Origin: Trichopria drosophilae
Taxonomy: Eukaryota; Arthropoda; Insecta; Hymenoptera; Diapriidae
NCBI GenBank assembly: GCA_030407085.1
Contig: CM059584.1
Location: 88,300,501-88,364,500, forward strand
Direction: 5' to 3'
Length of the DNA: 64,000 nt
Below, piece by piece: positions 52,990-62,790 of the stretch. The notes beneath the pieces were generated by a model. It ran no database searches and was not told where the DNA came from. It was given only the letters and a program-made list of their open reading frames with translations. Position numbers and translations under genes: made by a program. How positions within the stretch are numbered: the first letter of the stretch is position 1; the number at the start of each line of letters is the position of its first letter.

Positions 52990-54440
52990 CCCGCAGAACG
53001 GGTCACGTGACCCTACCCTTTCGGCACCCGAATCTTTCCGACTCACTAACGCGCCGGCGACATTTCAGCGATTAGTGGACCTCCTCATCGATCCAGCGTG
53101 GGAACACCACGTCTTCGCGTATCTTGATGACATCATCATCGCCACAGACGATGAGGAGGACCATTTTCGTTATCTTGACTTGTCCCGACTAGTCTGCGCA
53201 ACGCCGGATTGGAATTAAACCTCAAAAAGAGTGAATTCTTCCGGGACGAGGTAAAGTACCTTGGCTTTGTGCTAAACCGAGACGGTTTGAAGACGGATCC
53301 GGACAAGGTCGCCCCTGTTCTCGAATTCCCGCCCCCACCAATCTCAAACAGCTGCGGCGTTTTTTAGGGATGGTGGGGTGGTACTCGTGTTTCCTCCCAG
53401 ATTTTTCGCGTGATCGCGTTCATTTGACCAAGCTGTTAACAAAGAATACTCCCTGAGTGTGGGATCCGGAGCAGCAGTTTGCTTTCGAATCCCTCCGTGA
53501 CTCTCTTACCCGCACCCCCGTCTTGGCACGCCCAAATTTCGACGTTCCCTTCACGATCCAGACGGATGCGAGCGACTTTGCGACCGGGGCGGTAATCACT
53601 CAAGAGATAGCCCGTAACGAGCACCCGATTAGTTTTATTTAAATAGAAATATTTTTGGGATTAGTAATTTCGAGAGATTTGAAGAAAGGCACTGGAAATA
53701 TTTCTCATAACACATTAACCAAGCTGCAATATAACAAACCTCTTTTAGAAAAATTCATCTGAAATTTGTTATTTGAAATTTGGATGCGAGCGACTTTGTG
53801 ATCGGGGCGGTAATCACTCAAGAGATAGCCCGTAATGAGCACCCGATTAGTTTTGCTAGTCGCGTGCTCACCAAGGCCGAACTAAGGTATACCGTCACGG
53901 AGAAAGAGTGCCTCGCCGTCCTCTGGGCCGTGAAGAAGTATCGACCCTATGTCGAAGCAACCCACTTTCGAGTGATTACGGATCATAGTAGTCTGCAGTG
54001 GCTCAGAAATTTGCGTCCAGTCGTCCACCAAAATGACCCCTGCGTTTCTGAACTATGTCCGCAATCCAGTAGCTATTAGAAATTTGCGTACTGACCTTCC
54101 CCCTCCTCCGCTCACACTGTCTAAGGACCCTGAGTTCTGGCGTGATCGGATGAGGAGGCTACCTTTTATTCACGACTGGGTACATCGTAACCTTGAGCGC
54201 GCCGCGACGCGCCAAGCCGAGTATTATAATCGCTCCCATCGTGAGGCCGAGTATAAGGTGGGTTATCTAGTGCTACGTCGCATACGATTCCTGTCGTCGG
54301 GAGTCCAAAATTTTGCGGCCAAACTTGCGCCTAAATTTAGTGGCCCGCATTGTATAGTCCGAGTAATCTCCCCATCGTTTTCGAACTTAACGACCCGGAT
54401 AGTCGTCAGAACCCTAGAGCGCATATTTAGGAGTTGAAGC
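52990..54440 (+). pseudogene. Ty3/Gypsy pol remnant: reverse transcriptase, RNase H, end of integrase
   Basis: FRLTNAPATFQRLVDLLI and the active site VFAYLDDIII (about 53,020-53,150) belong to the reverse transcriptase. Then come LKQLRRFLGMVGWYS, PVLARPNFDVPFTIQTDASD (53,515-53,575) and, after a 145-bp insert with a 73-bp duplication, RNase H with YTVTEKECLAVLWAVKKYRP and FRVITDHSSLQWL (53,889-54,010). Near 54,030 the frame jumps to the integrase tail: AFLNYVRNPVAIRNLRTDLP, EYYNRSHREAEYKVGYLVLR, FSGPHCIVRVISP. Protease, the start of the reverse transcriptase and the integrase catalytic core are missing. Several frame breaks and stops make it nonfunctional. An upstream LTR (51,746) and gag remnant belong to it. 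Confidence 0.85.
53564..53854. repeat. 73-bp direct duplication flanking a 145-bp insert in Gypsy pol
   Basis: 53,564-53,636 and 53,782-53,854 are near-identical copies of one piece of pol (start GGATGCGAGCGACTTTG). The 145 bases between match the AMPK gamma intron repeat at 47,346-47,474. Confidence 0.9.
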
Positions 54441-55145
54441 CCTATCGAGCCCCCGTCGCCGGGATAGTTCGAGAAGCGACCTAACCGCTTCGCCTCCAAC
54501 ACACGAGAACCCTTCGGGTTCCCAGTCGAAAGTTATGATTCGGAACTTGGTGGAGGTGGGACCGTTGCCGCGTCGCACACTAGCGGCTTGGATGTTGTTG
54601 GTTTCAAAAAAGTCTGGAGGTGTGAATTCTTAACCGATTTTAATGAAATAAAAACGAAAATATTCTGTATGAAATTTGTAATAGACTGATGGAGGTCGAT
54701 TCTTTATTTTTGTTTTTGTTTTTTTTTAAGTTCCAAAAATATTCATTAATCCGTTCCGGCTATATTCTAGCTATCTTTTACCTTAATAATTTTCACAGAA
54801 CGCGTGAATGAATTTCTATAAAAGTGCATATCTTATAGTAGCGAAGCCTGCTTTTTCCGAATCTTATGTCCATTTTCGAATATGTACAGTTGATTTTCTA
54901 ATATGGCGCCCAGAATGGCAAAAAACTTGAAAAAAGTAGTATTTTCAGCCATTTTTTTATACGAGGACGTTAATCAATCGAATCATACTTCTGGATCGTG
55001 TGGCGTAATTAATTGTACCAAAAGATAATGCCAAGTCTATCCTGAAATTCAAAATGGCGAAATTCAAAAGAAAATGTTCGTTTTTTAGTTGTAATTCTTT
55101 TTTAAATAAATATTTTTTTACTACTACTTGATCAAGGAGTATTTC
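54441..55145. other. Gypsy 3' remnant and AT-rich flank
   Basis: GC-rich sequence to about 54,600 is the end of the pol region and perhaps untranslated sequence; ACTTGGTGGAGGTGGGAC near 54,547 could be a polypurine tract. AT-rich sequence follows without recognisable content. Confidence 0.4.
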
Positions 55146-55149
55146 TCAC

Positions 55150-55465
55150 AGCCATGATTACGAATCCGCTCTCAGATTTTTAAAATTCAAAATGTCGGAT
55201 CCAATATGGCAATCAAAAATTTGAATTTTTTATTGATTTTCGCAAAAATGCTTATAGGGGGTCTTTGAGGTTCTTGATTGCGAATCCGTTTTTAGATTTT
55301 TGAAATTCAAAATGGCGGCTCCAATGTGGCCAACAAAAATGTGGAAAAACTGTAGTTTTGTCTGATGTTGGCTATGTAGGATTTTTTTGAAGTCGCTGAA
55401 TGCAAGTTCGCCATCAAAACTTCAAAATTCAAAATGACGGCTCCAAAATGGCCGTCCAAAATTTA
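55150..55465 (+). repeat. three diverged units of the GTCGCTGATTAC repeat family
   Basis: GATTACGAATCCG (55,155), GATTGCGAATCCG (about 55,276) and GAATGCAAGTTCG (about 55,397) are each followed by TTCAAAATGGCGG-type text. Spacing is about 120 bp, as in the 49.5-kb array, but divergence is higher. Confidence 0.75.
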
Positions 55466-56187
55466 TAGATATGGTAGTTTTCGCTGATATTAGGCAGTTT
55501 TATCTGATATGCACATAGATATCCGTATATATATATTTTTTGTAATTCTAATAACTTAACCCAAAATTATTTTATATTAAGTAAAGTATAAGTTTCAGCG
55601 GGATCTCCGAAACACTCGTCGAGGAACCCCTGAAATTAGATTGGACAATTTCGTTTAGCCTACTATTAGCAGAGTGGTTTACTACGTCATTTTAAGTGAT
55701 TTTTAACTGGATTTTCTGATAGATATTTCGGTGGTATTTTCAACGTTGTTTATTGGGTGGTTTTTACGTGAAATTTCTGGTGGTTTATTAAAGTTTTCTT
55801 TTTTATAGTTTTTTTGGTAGTATTTTTAAAGCGGCTTATCGGGTGTTTTTTAAGTGGTTTTGTTTAATGTTAAAAGTTTAATATGTGATTAAACTATTTA
55901 TCGCAATTAAATATCAACGAAATTTAAGATTATTATGTCACCTATTAATGTGTATATTATTATTATTATTATTATTATTAATGATCACATAAATATTTTC
56001 CCGATATTATAATAATTTATATTTCTATAATATTTATATGTTATACAAGGAGTTCCTGTTTCTGCCTCAATCTATATCTTCCTTTCTCTCACCCTAATTC
56101 TATATCTCTCTCAAACTTTTTTTAAAAGTTCAATGACAATGAGATTTTTTTTCATTAAAATTACTGAAACTAGGTAAAAAAAAACCG
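55466..56187. other. AT-rich interval with a (TAT)n microsatellite
   Basis: TAT repeats occupy about 55,948-55,980. From about 55,725 to 55,870, GGTGGTTTTT-like phrases recur loosely. No gene recognised. Confidence 0.5.
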
Positions 56188-56345
56188 ACAGTAGTCGGCC
56201 ACCTTCCACTTTTTGACATGAATGTTAATATTTTTTAGTGATATTTATATTTATATATGATATTTATATATATATTTATATTTCGTAAATTTAGCCAACA
56301 AATTTTAACATTAACGACCAAAATTGGAAGGTGGCCGACAACTGT
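56188..56345. mobile_element. 158-bp miniature inverted-repeat element, Tc1-like ends
   Basis: ACAGTAGTCGGCCACCTTCC at the left end is mirrored by GGAAGGTGGCCGACAACTGT at the right end. The centre is AT-rich and partly palindromic. The ends begin with ACAGT as in many Tc1-type elements. Confidence 0.8.
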
Positions 56346-56768
56346 ACCGTTTACCCTATATGCTGGTCTTTAAATACAGAAGTTTATATTTTTAATTGAA
56401 ACTGATATCAGATAATTTCTCAAATAAGCAATACTCTATTGTACGCGAGCGTTAGCGAGTTCCGAGAGACCGTTAGGTAGATAAAGGGTTCATTTCTTCA
56501 GATCCTTATATATCAAATATAAGTCATAAGTCGAATAGTAAAAAAGCAGAGCTTGATGATGAAGCTAAACAATTATTAATTTTAAGTGACAATTGCGATA
56601 GTGAGTAACATTTTTTTTTTAATTCTTACCCGAGTAACCAAAAATAAACAGTGAAATATTAAAAGTACAAAAAAATTAAATATTTATAAAAAAGTGTATA
56701 TCATAAAAATAAAAAAAAAATATTAAAAAACAAAAATACAAAAAAAAATTATTAAAATTAGAAAAATA

Positions 56769-56900
56769 GCCATCCTTTCTCCGCCCCTCCAGGAGAAGGG
56801 TCAGGTTGTACCGGATTGCACATCCACCCGGTCACCCCCACCGGTCGTGCCGCAGTGCGCCTCTAGAGTTCCCGAGGAACGAGCCTCGGCCATGCCGCCG

Positions 56901-56942
<42 letters not shown>
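56769..56942. repeat. Gypsy LTR fragment followed by a (CT)n microsatellite
   Basis: 56,769-56,895 matches 51,815-51,890 (GCCATCCTTTCTCCGCCCC), with an internal rearrangement of the CCACCCGGTCACCCCCACC block. A CT run at about 56,905-56,941 follows. Confidence 0.8.
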
Positions 56943-56944
<2 letters not shown>

Positions 56945-57308
56945 CTCGGTGAGTACACATCAGACGTGCTAAAACTTTGCTCCCATTAAACTGCAAATTT
57001 CTCACCAAATTTTCATTCTCCGGAGCGAGAAACTATTTTCAATAGGTGCACCAGCTGCGGACGAACATATCGCTGCAATTTCTGTCGATATTCATCATCA
57101 ATTTAGTCCACGGTGTACCTTTTTCTGAAAAGCGAATATCTCATTTCACTGCTCTCGCCGGCCACGTGTCAACGCCATCTTGGAGCTAATGCCTAGTGCG
57201 CAAGTCCGAATACGTCACCCGAGGAAGTACATCAGCTGACTCATTACAATATCTACCGTTGAGCGCCTGTCAGCATAACTTCATTTACTGAAAAGGTATG
57301 CTAAATTG

Positions 57309-58382
57309 ATGCCCAAACCTAAATCGCGTGCTCCTCGGCCGGAAAGCATTACAGCCGCTTTGATCTGTGCGAAGTGTAAGAAGAAAACTGTAATAAATCC
57401 CGTCGCGTGTAATACATGTAAATCGGCATTTCATCCATCGTGCGCCAAATTGTTTATCGACGGCAAAGACGACTCAGTGTGTTGCGTGCGTGCTCTGTCG
57501 CACCTGCTTGTGACGTCATCGCCCCCATCTTGTGTTATTACCACGTGCAGTCCGCCCCTCCTTTCTCTGTCAACTCGCCACGCGCCCGAGAATACCACAC
57601 CTACCAGTGCCTTCACGACGCAGCCGACTACATTTTCTGCAGGCCCCTCTACTTCCAAATTGTTATCAGTCGCGCGTGCCCTATCTCCTTCTCCCTTATC
57701 CTCAACGGCGATGGATACGCAGCAAATACTCGACGCGATTGCCGATGTCAAAAACGACACTAATGCCATTCGGCTAGAAATGGCATCCCTAAATTTGGCT
57801 GTCCAGAAAAATACAGCGTCATACAATGCTCTGGCAAACGATGTAGCTTATATAAAGCACTCTATGGCACTTGCTAGACCAACAGCCGAATTAATAGTTA
57901 ATGGTATCCCTAATACCTGCGGTTTGGTACACCAGGACATCTTTCTCCGTGTTTTAACACATTTGAAACTTCCAGGCTTGTATGCCGACGTCCTTGCCAT
58001 CAATAAAATTGAATATAAAAGAACGGCAGTGCCTAAAACCAGCTCCACAAATGCAACTTCTTGTTACTTTGCATTAAAAGTGCATCTTAAATCCGTCGAT
58101 ATCCGAAATTTTATTATCGACGACAAACGCAAATTGGGGAAGATTACCGTTCAGGAACTTTTCCCGGAAATAGCTGACGGTGATATAGTAGGCAAACCTG
58201 TTTACGTTAACGAATTTTTGCCATCGTCAACGTATGCGCTCCTTAAGAAAGCTAAAGAGCTTGCAAAGAATGCAGGATATAAGCGTGTATGGGCTCGCAA
58301 TGGAAATATATTTGTTCGTAAAGATGGAGGTATTCCTGAAATTTTAATTGCCACTGAGCAGGATTTAACCAAAATTATTTGA
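57309..58382 (+). CDS. ORF1 of a CR1/Jockey-like element (element S): PHD finger plus FP-like domain
   Basis: About 357 codons from ATG at 57,309, uninterrupted. Near residues 19-52 CAKCKKKT...CNTCKSAFHPSCAKLF...CC forms a PHD-type zinc finger, as found at the start of CR1-group ORF1 proteins. A proline-, serine- and threonine-rich linker follows, then a coiled-coil-like stretch (ILDAIADVKNDTNAIRLEMA), and a C-terminal domain with ELIVNGIPNTCGLVHQDIFL and YALLKKAKELAKNAGYKRVW. In this family the protein binds element RNA and may bind chromatin through the finger. It ends ATT-TGA-CAA and ORF2 continues in the same frame. Element S runs from about 56,943 to 62,217 with a (CAAT)n tail. Confidence 0.85.
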   Translation: MPKPKSRAPRPESITAALICAKCKKKTVINPVACNTCKSAFHPSCAKLFIDGKDDSVCCVRALSHLLVTSSPPSCVITTCSPPLLSLSTRHAPENTTPTSAFTTQPTTFSAGPSTSKLLSVARALSPSPLSSTAMDTQQILDAIADVKNDTNAIRLEMASLNLAVQKNTASYNALANDVAYIKHSMALARPTAELIVNGIPNTCGLVHQDIFLRVLTHLKLPGLYADVLAINKIEYKRTAVPKTSSTNATSCYFALKVHLKSVDIRNFIIDDKRKLGKITVQELFPEIADGDIVGKPVYVNEFLPSSTYALLKKAKELAKNAGYKRVWARNGNIFVRKDGGIPEILIATEQDLTKII

Positions 58383-58945
58383 CAACCACGGCGTAATACA
58401 TCAGCTGCAAGCCAACGTACCCCCATCTCGGTTCCTGCGTTTATTAAAATTTCATCCGTTAACATTAATTCCATTCGTGCCCACCTACACGACGTTGAAG
58501 CTGAGCTCCTCGATTGCACAACTCATGCACTAGCTCTGACGGAAACGTGGCTCACACCGAATATTGACACATCGTGTGTAAGCATTCCCAACTACAATTT
58601 TGTGCGAAATGACCGCGCAATCCGAGCTGATGGGCAACCGCGTTTCCTCCAAGGAGGAGGCGTAGCATGCTACCTTCACAAGTCGCTGTCTTACACAATC
58701 CTGGAACATTCTGAAAACACCAATGTTAACTCTCCGGAATACCTTTTTCTTGATATTAAATCTTCTTCTCATAATTTGTTGCTTATCATTATGTATCGAC
58801 GGCCGGAGGGCCTACTTTTTTCCGACTTTTTAGTGAAATTTAACTTATATATCTCATCTTTTAAAAATATTATTGTTACTGGTGATCTTAATTGTAATCT
58901 GCTTACTAATACATTCGAATCAAAATATCTTAAAGGTTTTATTTC
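58383..58945 (+). pseudogene. ORF2 of element S, endonuclease part 1
   Basis: Open in the ORF1 frame directly after TGA: FIKISSVNINSIRAHLHDVE, LALTETWLTPNIDTSC, QGGGVACYLHKSLSY, IIMYRRPEGL and IIVTGDLNCNLL. These match the APE-endonuclease blocks. There is no ATG before the catalytic asparagine of NINS; the first ATG comes far inside. At 58,945 a solo LTR interrupts the frame; the residual reading continues into the LTR only by chance. Confidence 0.85.
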
Positions 58946-59659
58946 TGTTCGGGATATAATCCCGACAAAGAGTTGCTCGGAGTTGGTTAGGAGAGGGGGC
59001 CCTCCCGTCACTGGTTGAACCCCCATGCATATGAGAAGGGAGTATACAGGACTCTGAGTCGCTGTTTCTAATTGTGTGTTTGGTTGAATTTCCCCGAAGT
59101 CTTGGCGCAATGGGAGATTTCCGTGAACATATAAATAAGCCCGTTGAGGGCATTTTTAATCAGTTTATCGAGAGGATCCTAAGCGATCAGCTCTCGAGCG
59201 TGTGAGAGTACTTGGGCCAAGACTGCGGGAGGTGCGGACGACTGATTGTGAGCCCCGGGACGCCGCTCGGACTCGTCTGTGAGTGAGTAGTAAGTATATA
59301 GAATGAGTTCAGGAACAATTAGTCGGTTAATGAATATTAATTAATATTTCCATTTATTATATATTTACATATTTGCATGCGATGTCTGGGGCAGGGCCCG
59401 CTACTCGTAGCCCCACTGACGAGTCCGAGAGCGGGCCCGGGACGAAACATCAGCTAACTTGGAATAGTTAATACTTGTTTATATGTGCGTGGAACTTCTT
59501 ACCCGGATTACCGGATAAGCCAACCTTTGTCTTAGGAATAGGCCACCGACGGCTTCTTCACCGATCGTACACCCTTCCCCCGGGGCCAGGGGTGCTCTCT
59601 ATTTATTAACTACACTTGCGCCCTATACAGTCCACATAGGGATCCTACTTCCCAAAACA
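58946..59659 (+). mobile_element. solo LTR, copy 2, carrying an intact hammerhead ribozyme
   Basis: The 714-bp block starts TGTTCGGGATATAATCCCG and ends TTCCCAAAACA. The 5-bp duplication ATTTC lies at 58,941-58,945 and 59,660-59,664, and removing the LTR plus one copy restores the endonuclease frame, so both ends are exact. It aligns with copy 1 over its full length and has about 75 additional bases near 59,135-59,290. A TATA-like CATATAAATA lies at about 59,128. There is no internal region: it is a solo LTR. The family is otherwise unidentified; TG...CA ends and a 5-bp duplication are compatible with Ty3/Gypsy or BEL/Pao. Confidence 0.92.
59381..59451 (+). ncRNA. hammerhead ribozyme, all core positions intact
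   Basis: Stem III 5' strand GATGT, cleavage triplet GTC (cut after 59,386), stem I TGGGGC (59,387-59,392) with GCCCCA (59,410-59,415), core CTGACGA (59,416-59,422), stem II GTCC (59,423-59,426) with GGAC (59,440-59,443), GAAA (59,444-59,447), stem III 3' strand CATC. Together with the last A of GAAA, stem III has 5 pairs. Loop 1 GGGCCCGCT (59,394-59,402) is exactly complementary to loop 2 AGCGGGCCC (59,430-59,438). This would make the loop-loop contact that natural hammerheads use for fast cleavage unusually long. Confidence 0.88.
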
Positions 59660-61816
59660 ATTTCCGACTACTCACTCTTTTCCGTTCCCTTTGGTACCAC
59701 TCATCACTCTCGACTGTCGTACTCGCAACTAGATGTCATGATCGTAGACTCAAGTGACAAGATTAAAAATTTTTCTAAATCCTCTATGCCTTTTGCTGCG
59801 GGTCATAGCCTTATTTCAGCCTATTATGAATTTACTAATCTTAATCGTGTTCCGGAAACTATAACATACCGTGATTTTACAAATTGTGACTACACGTCTT
59901 TAATAAGCGACCTTGTAGCGCTACTTAGTCAAAAGCTTCCTAACATGCTTACACTTGAGCGAAACTATCGCGTAGCAAACTCAGATCAAATAGATTTTGA
60001 GACCAACCTCGCGGCACTATATGAATGTTTAACGGAAGTACTTAATACTCATGCGCCATTTGTTACCAAACGTATTCTACAACGTTCTATTCCATGGCTT
60101 ACACCAGACCTGCGAGCTAGAATTAAGGAACGCGACAAATTGTTTACTCGCGCTAAACGAACTAGAAACCTGTTACTACTACAGCAATATAGAATATCGC
60201 GGCGTGATCTTAAAAATCTATTAAAAGCAGCCAAGAACCGTTACTTAGCAGATTTGGTACTTCAACAAACTAGTCCGAACAAACTCTGGTCCTGCCTTCG
60301 AAGGCTTGGACTTGTAAATGAATCATCGCAGTCAGCCCTACATTATTTCCATTCTTCCATACTAAATCGTCATTTCGCTCAAGTATCTTCATCTCATCCG
60401 CCATGCGACCCATCGACTCTTACTACAATACTAATGCGGCCGCTACCTACTTCAAACACATCTTTCACCTTTTCTTCAATTAGCTGTCAAGAAGTCCTTA
60501 GTAGTCTTAATCTCGTCATTCATAAGTCACGCGGGTTAAGCTCTGACCATCTCTGTCTAACACACTTAAAGTCATTGTTTCCAATCATAGCTCCATATCT
60601 GACAGCCATTTTCAATCATTCACTCGCCATTGGTTATTTTCCGTACATTTGGAAACTGTCTTTCATTATTCCACTCAAGAAAATTGCAAATCCTCTAAGA
60701 CCCTTCGACACTCGTCCAATAGCTAATCCACCCCTCCTCTCTAAAATCATCGATTCCCTTGTCACGCAGCAAATTACTAGATTCTTGGAGGAAAATCAAC
60801 TACTAAATTCCAAGCAGAGTGGTTTTCGTAGATTTCACAGCACTCAAACAGCATTACTTCATCTCTTGGACGATATCCGTCTGGGAATAGACAGAGGTTA
60901 TGTCACCATCCTAGTACTATTCGATTTCTCGAAGGCCTTTGATTCATTGAGCCACGTCGTAATACTAACTTGCTTGCGAGACATAGGCTTTGAGGACTCT
61001 GCGCTCAGATGGGTACACTCATTCCTGACGGCTCGTTCTCACACGATCATTGGACTAGATGGACAAACATCTGAGCCGGAGTACATTACATCTGGTGTAC
61101 CCCAAGGTTCGAGTCTTGGCCCAATTTTATTTATCATAGTTATCAATACCTTATTTTCCAGGCTTCAGTACTGCCGAGATACTACTGTAATATTTGCAGA
61201 CGACACTCAACTCTATCTATCCACTCCAATAAGTCGTGTGAGAGAAACCGTACAACGCATAAATAGTGATATTGCTGAGCTGGTTAAGTGGTCCCAAGAC
61301 TTTGGCCTCACACTGAACACTCGTAAGACACAAGCCATCATTCTTGGGTCCTCCCAAAATCTTGCTACCATTAAAGACTTAACTATGCCACAAATCATGG
61401 CCGGGGATGATGTAATATCCTATTCTGATGAAGTTAAGGACCTAGGAGTGATAATAACTCACTTGCGGCGAGATGAAAGACTAGCGCCGTACCGTAGGAA
61501 AGCAAATTGGCTTAATATCCTATCTAGGCGACAATATTTTCTTGGCAATCTCACCCACCAAATCATAACAACCTCCAAGCCTTCCTATCTCGCAGATAGA
61601 TTCATCCCTTTAGCCGATTCCGTTCGCCGATCATCCCGCCTTCATTCCTCTCGTTTTACGCTCCCTATTCCACGTACTAACATTTTTGCACACTCATTCT
61701 GGATAACCGCCATACAGTTTTGGAACTCTCTTCCACATCATATGCAAATCATTACCTCCCCTGCCGCCTTTCGATCACATCTCTTCTCATATTTGTTTAG
61801 GGCTGACCAGAGATAA
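59660..61816 (+). pseudogene. ORF2 of element S after the LTR: endonuclease end and reverse transcriptase
   Basis: The frame resumes with LSYSQLDVMIVDSSDK (endonuclease end), then FAAGHSLISAYYE. Reverse transcriptase: SFIIPLKKIANPLRPFDTRP, QSGFRRFHSTQTALL, ILVLFDFSKAFDSLSH, SGVPQGSSLGPILF, and the active site VIFADDTQLYL (about 61,195). After DLGVIIT the sequence jumps straight to HLRRDERLAPYRRKANWL: about 90-100 codons present in element Q are missing, in frame. It then runs to a stop at 61,816. The catalytic core is otherwise intact; the LTR and the deletion both inactivate the copy. Confidence 0.88.
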
Positions 61817-62217
61817 GGACACAAATAACCTGTATACCGAGAACTAAGAAAAATCTCCTTTCTTATGCTACGAACGGTCATTGGTACTCTAGGTTTATAG
61901 TTAGATTTAAGTCATGATAAAAGTTAAAAGTTACTACGTAATTTAATGCGTATTATAGGTTTTCATTTCTTCTATTATACTATATTTTATAAGTGTGCAT
62001 TTGCTAAAACATATTTATCTCTATACTATTGCGATATACCTTTATATATTTGCGCTTGCTAAAACCGTATGGCAGGGAGAACGACTCTCCAATATCTACA
62101 ATTGTATAATTACATCCTGTCGAAGTTTTGTAACGACAGGGTGTTCATGCAATATGTCCACGGCCCTTAGTGGCCAGGACATTAATAAAATTGTTATCAA
62201 TCAATCAATCAATCACC
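61817..62217 (+). mobile_element. 3' untranslated region and (CAAT)n tail of element S
   Basis: AT-rich sequence carries AATAAAATTG near 62,185 and then ATCAATCAATCAATCA at about 62,198-62,214, a short-repeat tail typical of CR1/Jockey-group elements. CATTTGCTAAAAC / CGCTTGCTAAAAC at about 61,998 and 62,052 is a small internal duplication. Confidence 0.75.
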
Positions 62218-62790
62218 AGCGACACCGAGCCCAAGACGAGTCGGGGACGCACGAAGCACTTTTCAGCGCTCCGTGTCGCCCCTCCACCACGAAGGCCCCG
62301 GAGACGGTGCTCTTCGACACCCCGACGAGCACGCCACCGCGGACAAGCCCCGATGTCGCGCCCCTCTCTCGCGCGGGTCGCGCGAGCGCACACGCGCCGA
62401 CTCGTAGGCGCACCGTAGCGTCCGAGCACAGTCAGTCTCGAACAGTCTCTCGAACGGAATACATCGGCTCTCGTAGGAAATTCGTCCTTTTTCGTCGATC
62501 GTCCGCGAATCCCACTGGTACCGTCGCGATGATTACGCGAAGGCAGGTTCCAGGAAAGTTGATTAACGTGCATCCCAGAGAAGATCCAAGGAGAAGAGGA
62601 CCGAGCCAGCGTGACTCCGGTGCCAGCTAGTGCTGACGCCATCACCCTCGTCCCGAGGACGGACGGCACCCCGGACCCCAGGTGCCGGACCGTCAACCGA
62701 CGCCACTGAAACCGATACCCCGGAATCATCGCCTATAAGTAGGCCAAATTTCAAATAAACCGACCCGCATCGTATCCCGTGAGTGTGACT
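62218..62790. other. GC-rich unassigned block
   Basis: Strongly GC-rich against its surroundings. A plus-strand frame to 62,630 and a minus-strand frame (62,205-62,729) are both open, as GC-rich sequence allows, and neither shows a domain I know. CCTATAAGTAGG and CAAATAAACCG near 62,730-62,758 could be the promoter and polyadenylation signals of an LTR. It may be the LTR or gag end of a further retrotransposon. Confidence 0.35.

Noticed and set aside
57440..57826. Secondary frames overlapping the PHD-finger ORF1
   Set aside because: They are shadows of the 57,309-58,382 coding frame.
61995..62630. A 211-codon plus-strand protein
   Set aside because: Its start lies in the 3' region of element S and the rest in GC-rich sequence open on both strands; no domain recognised.
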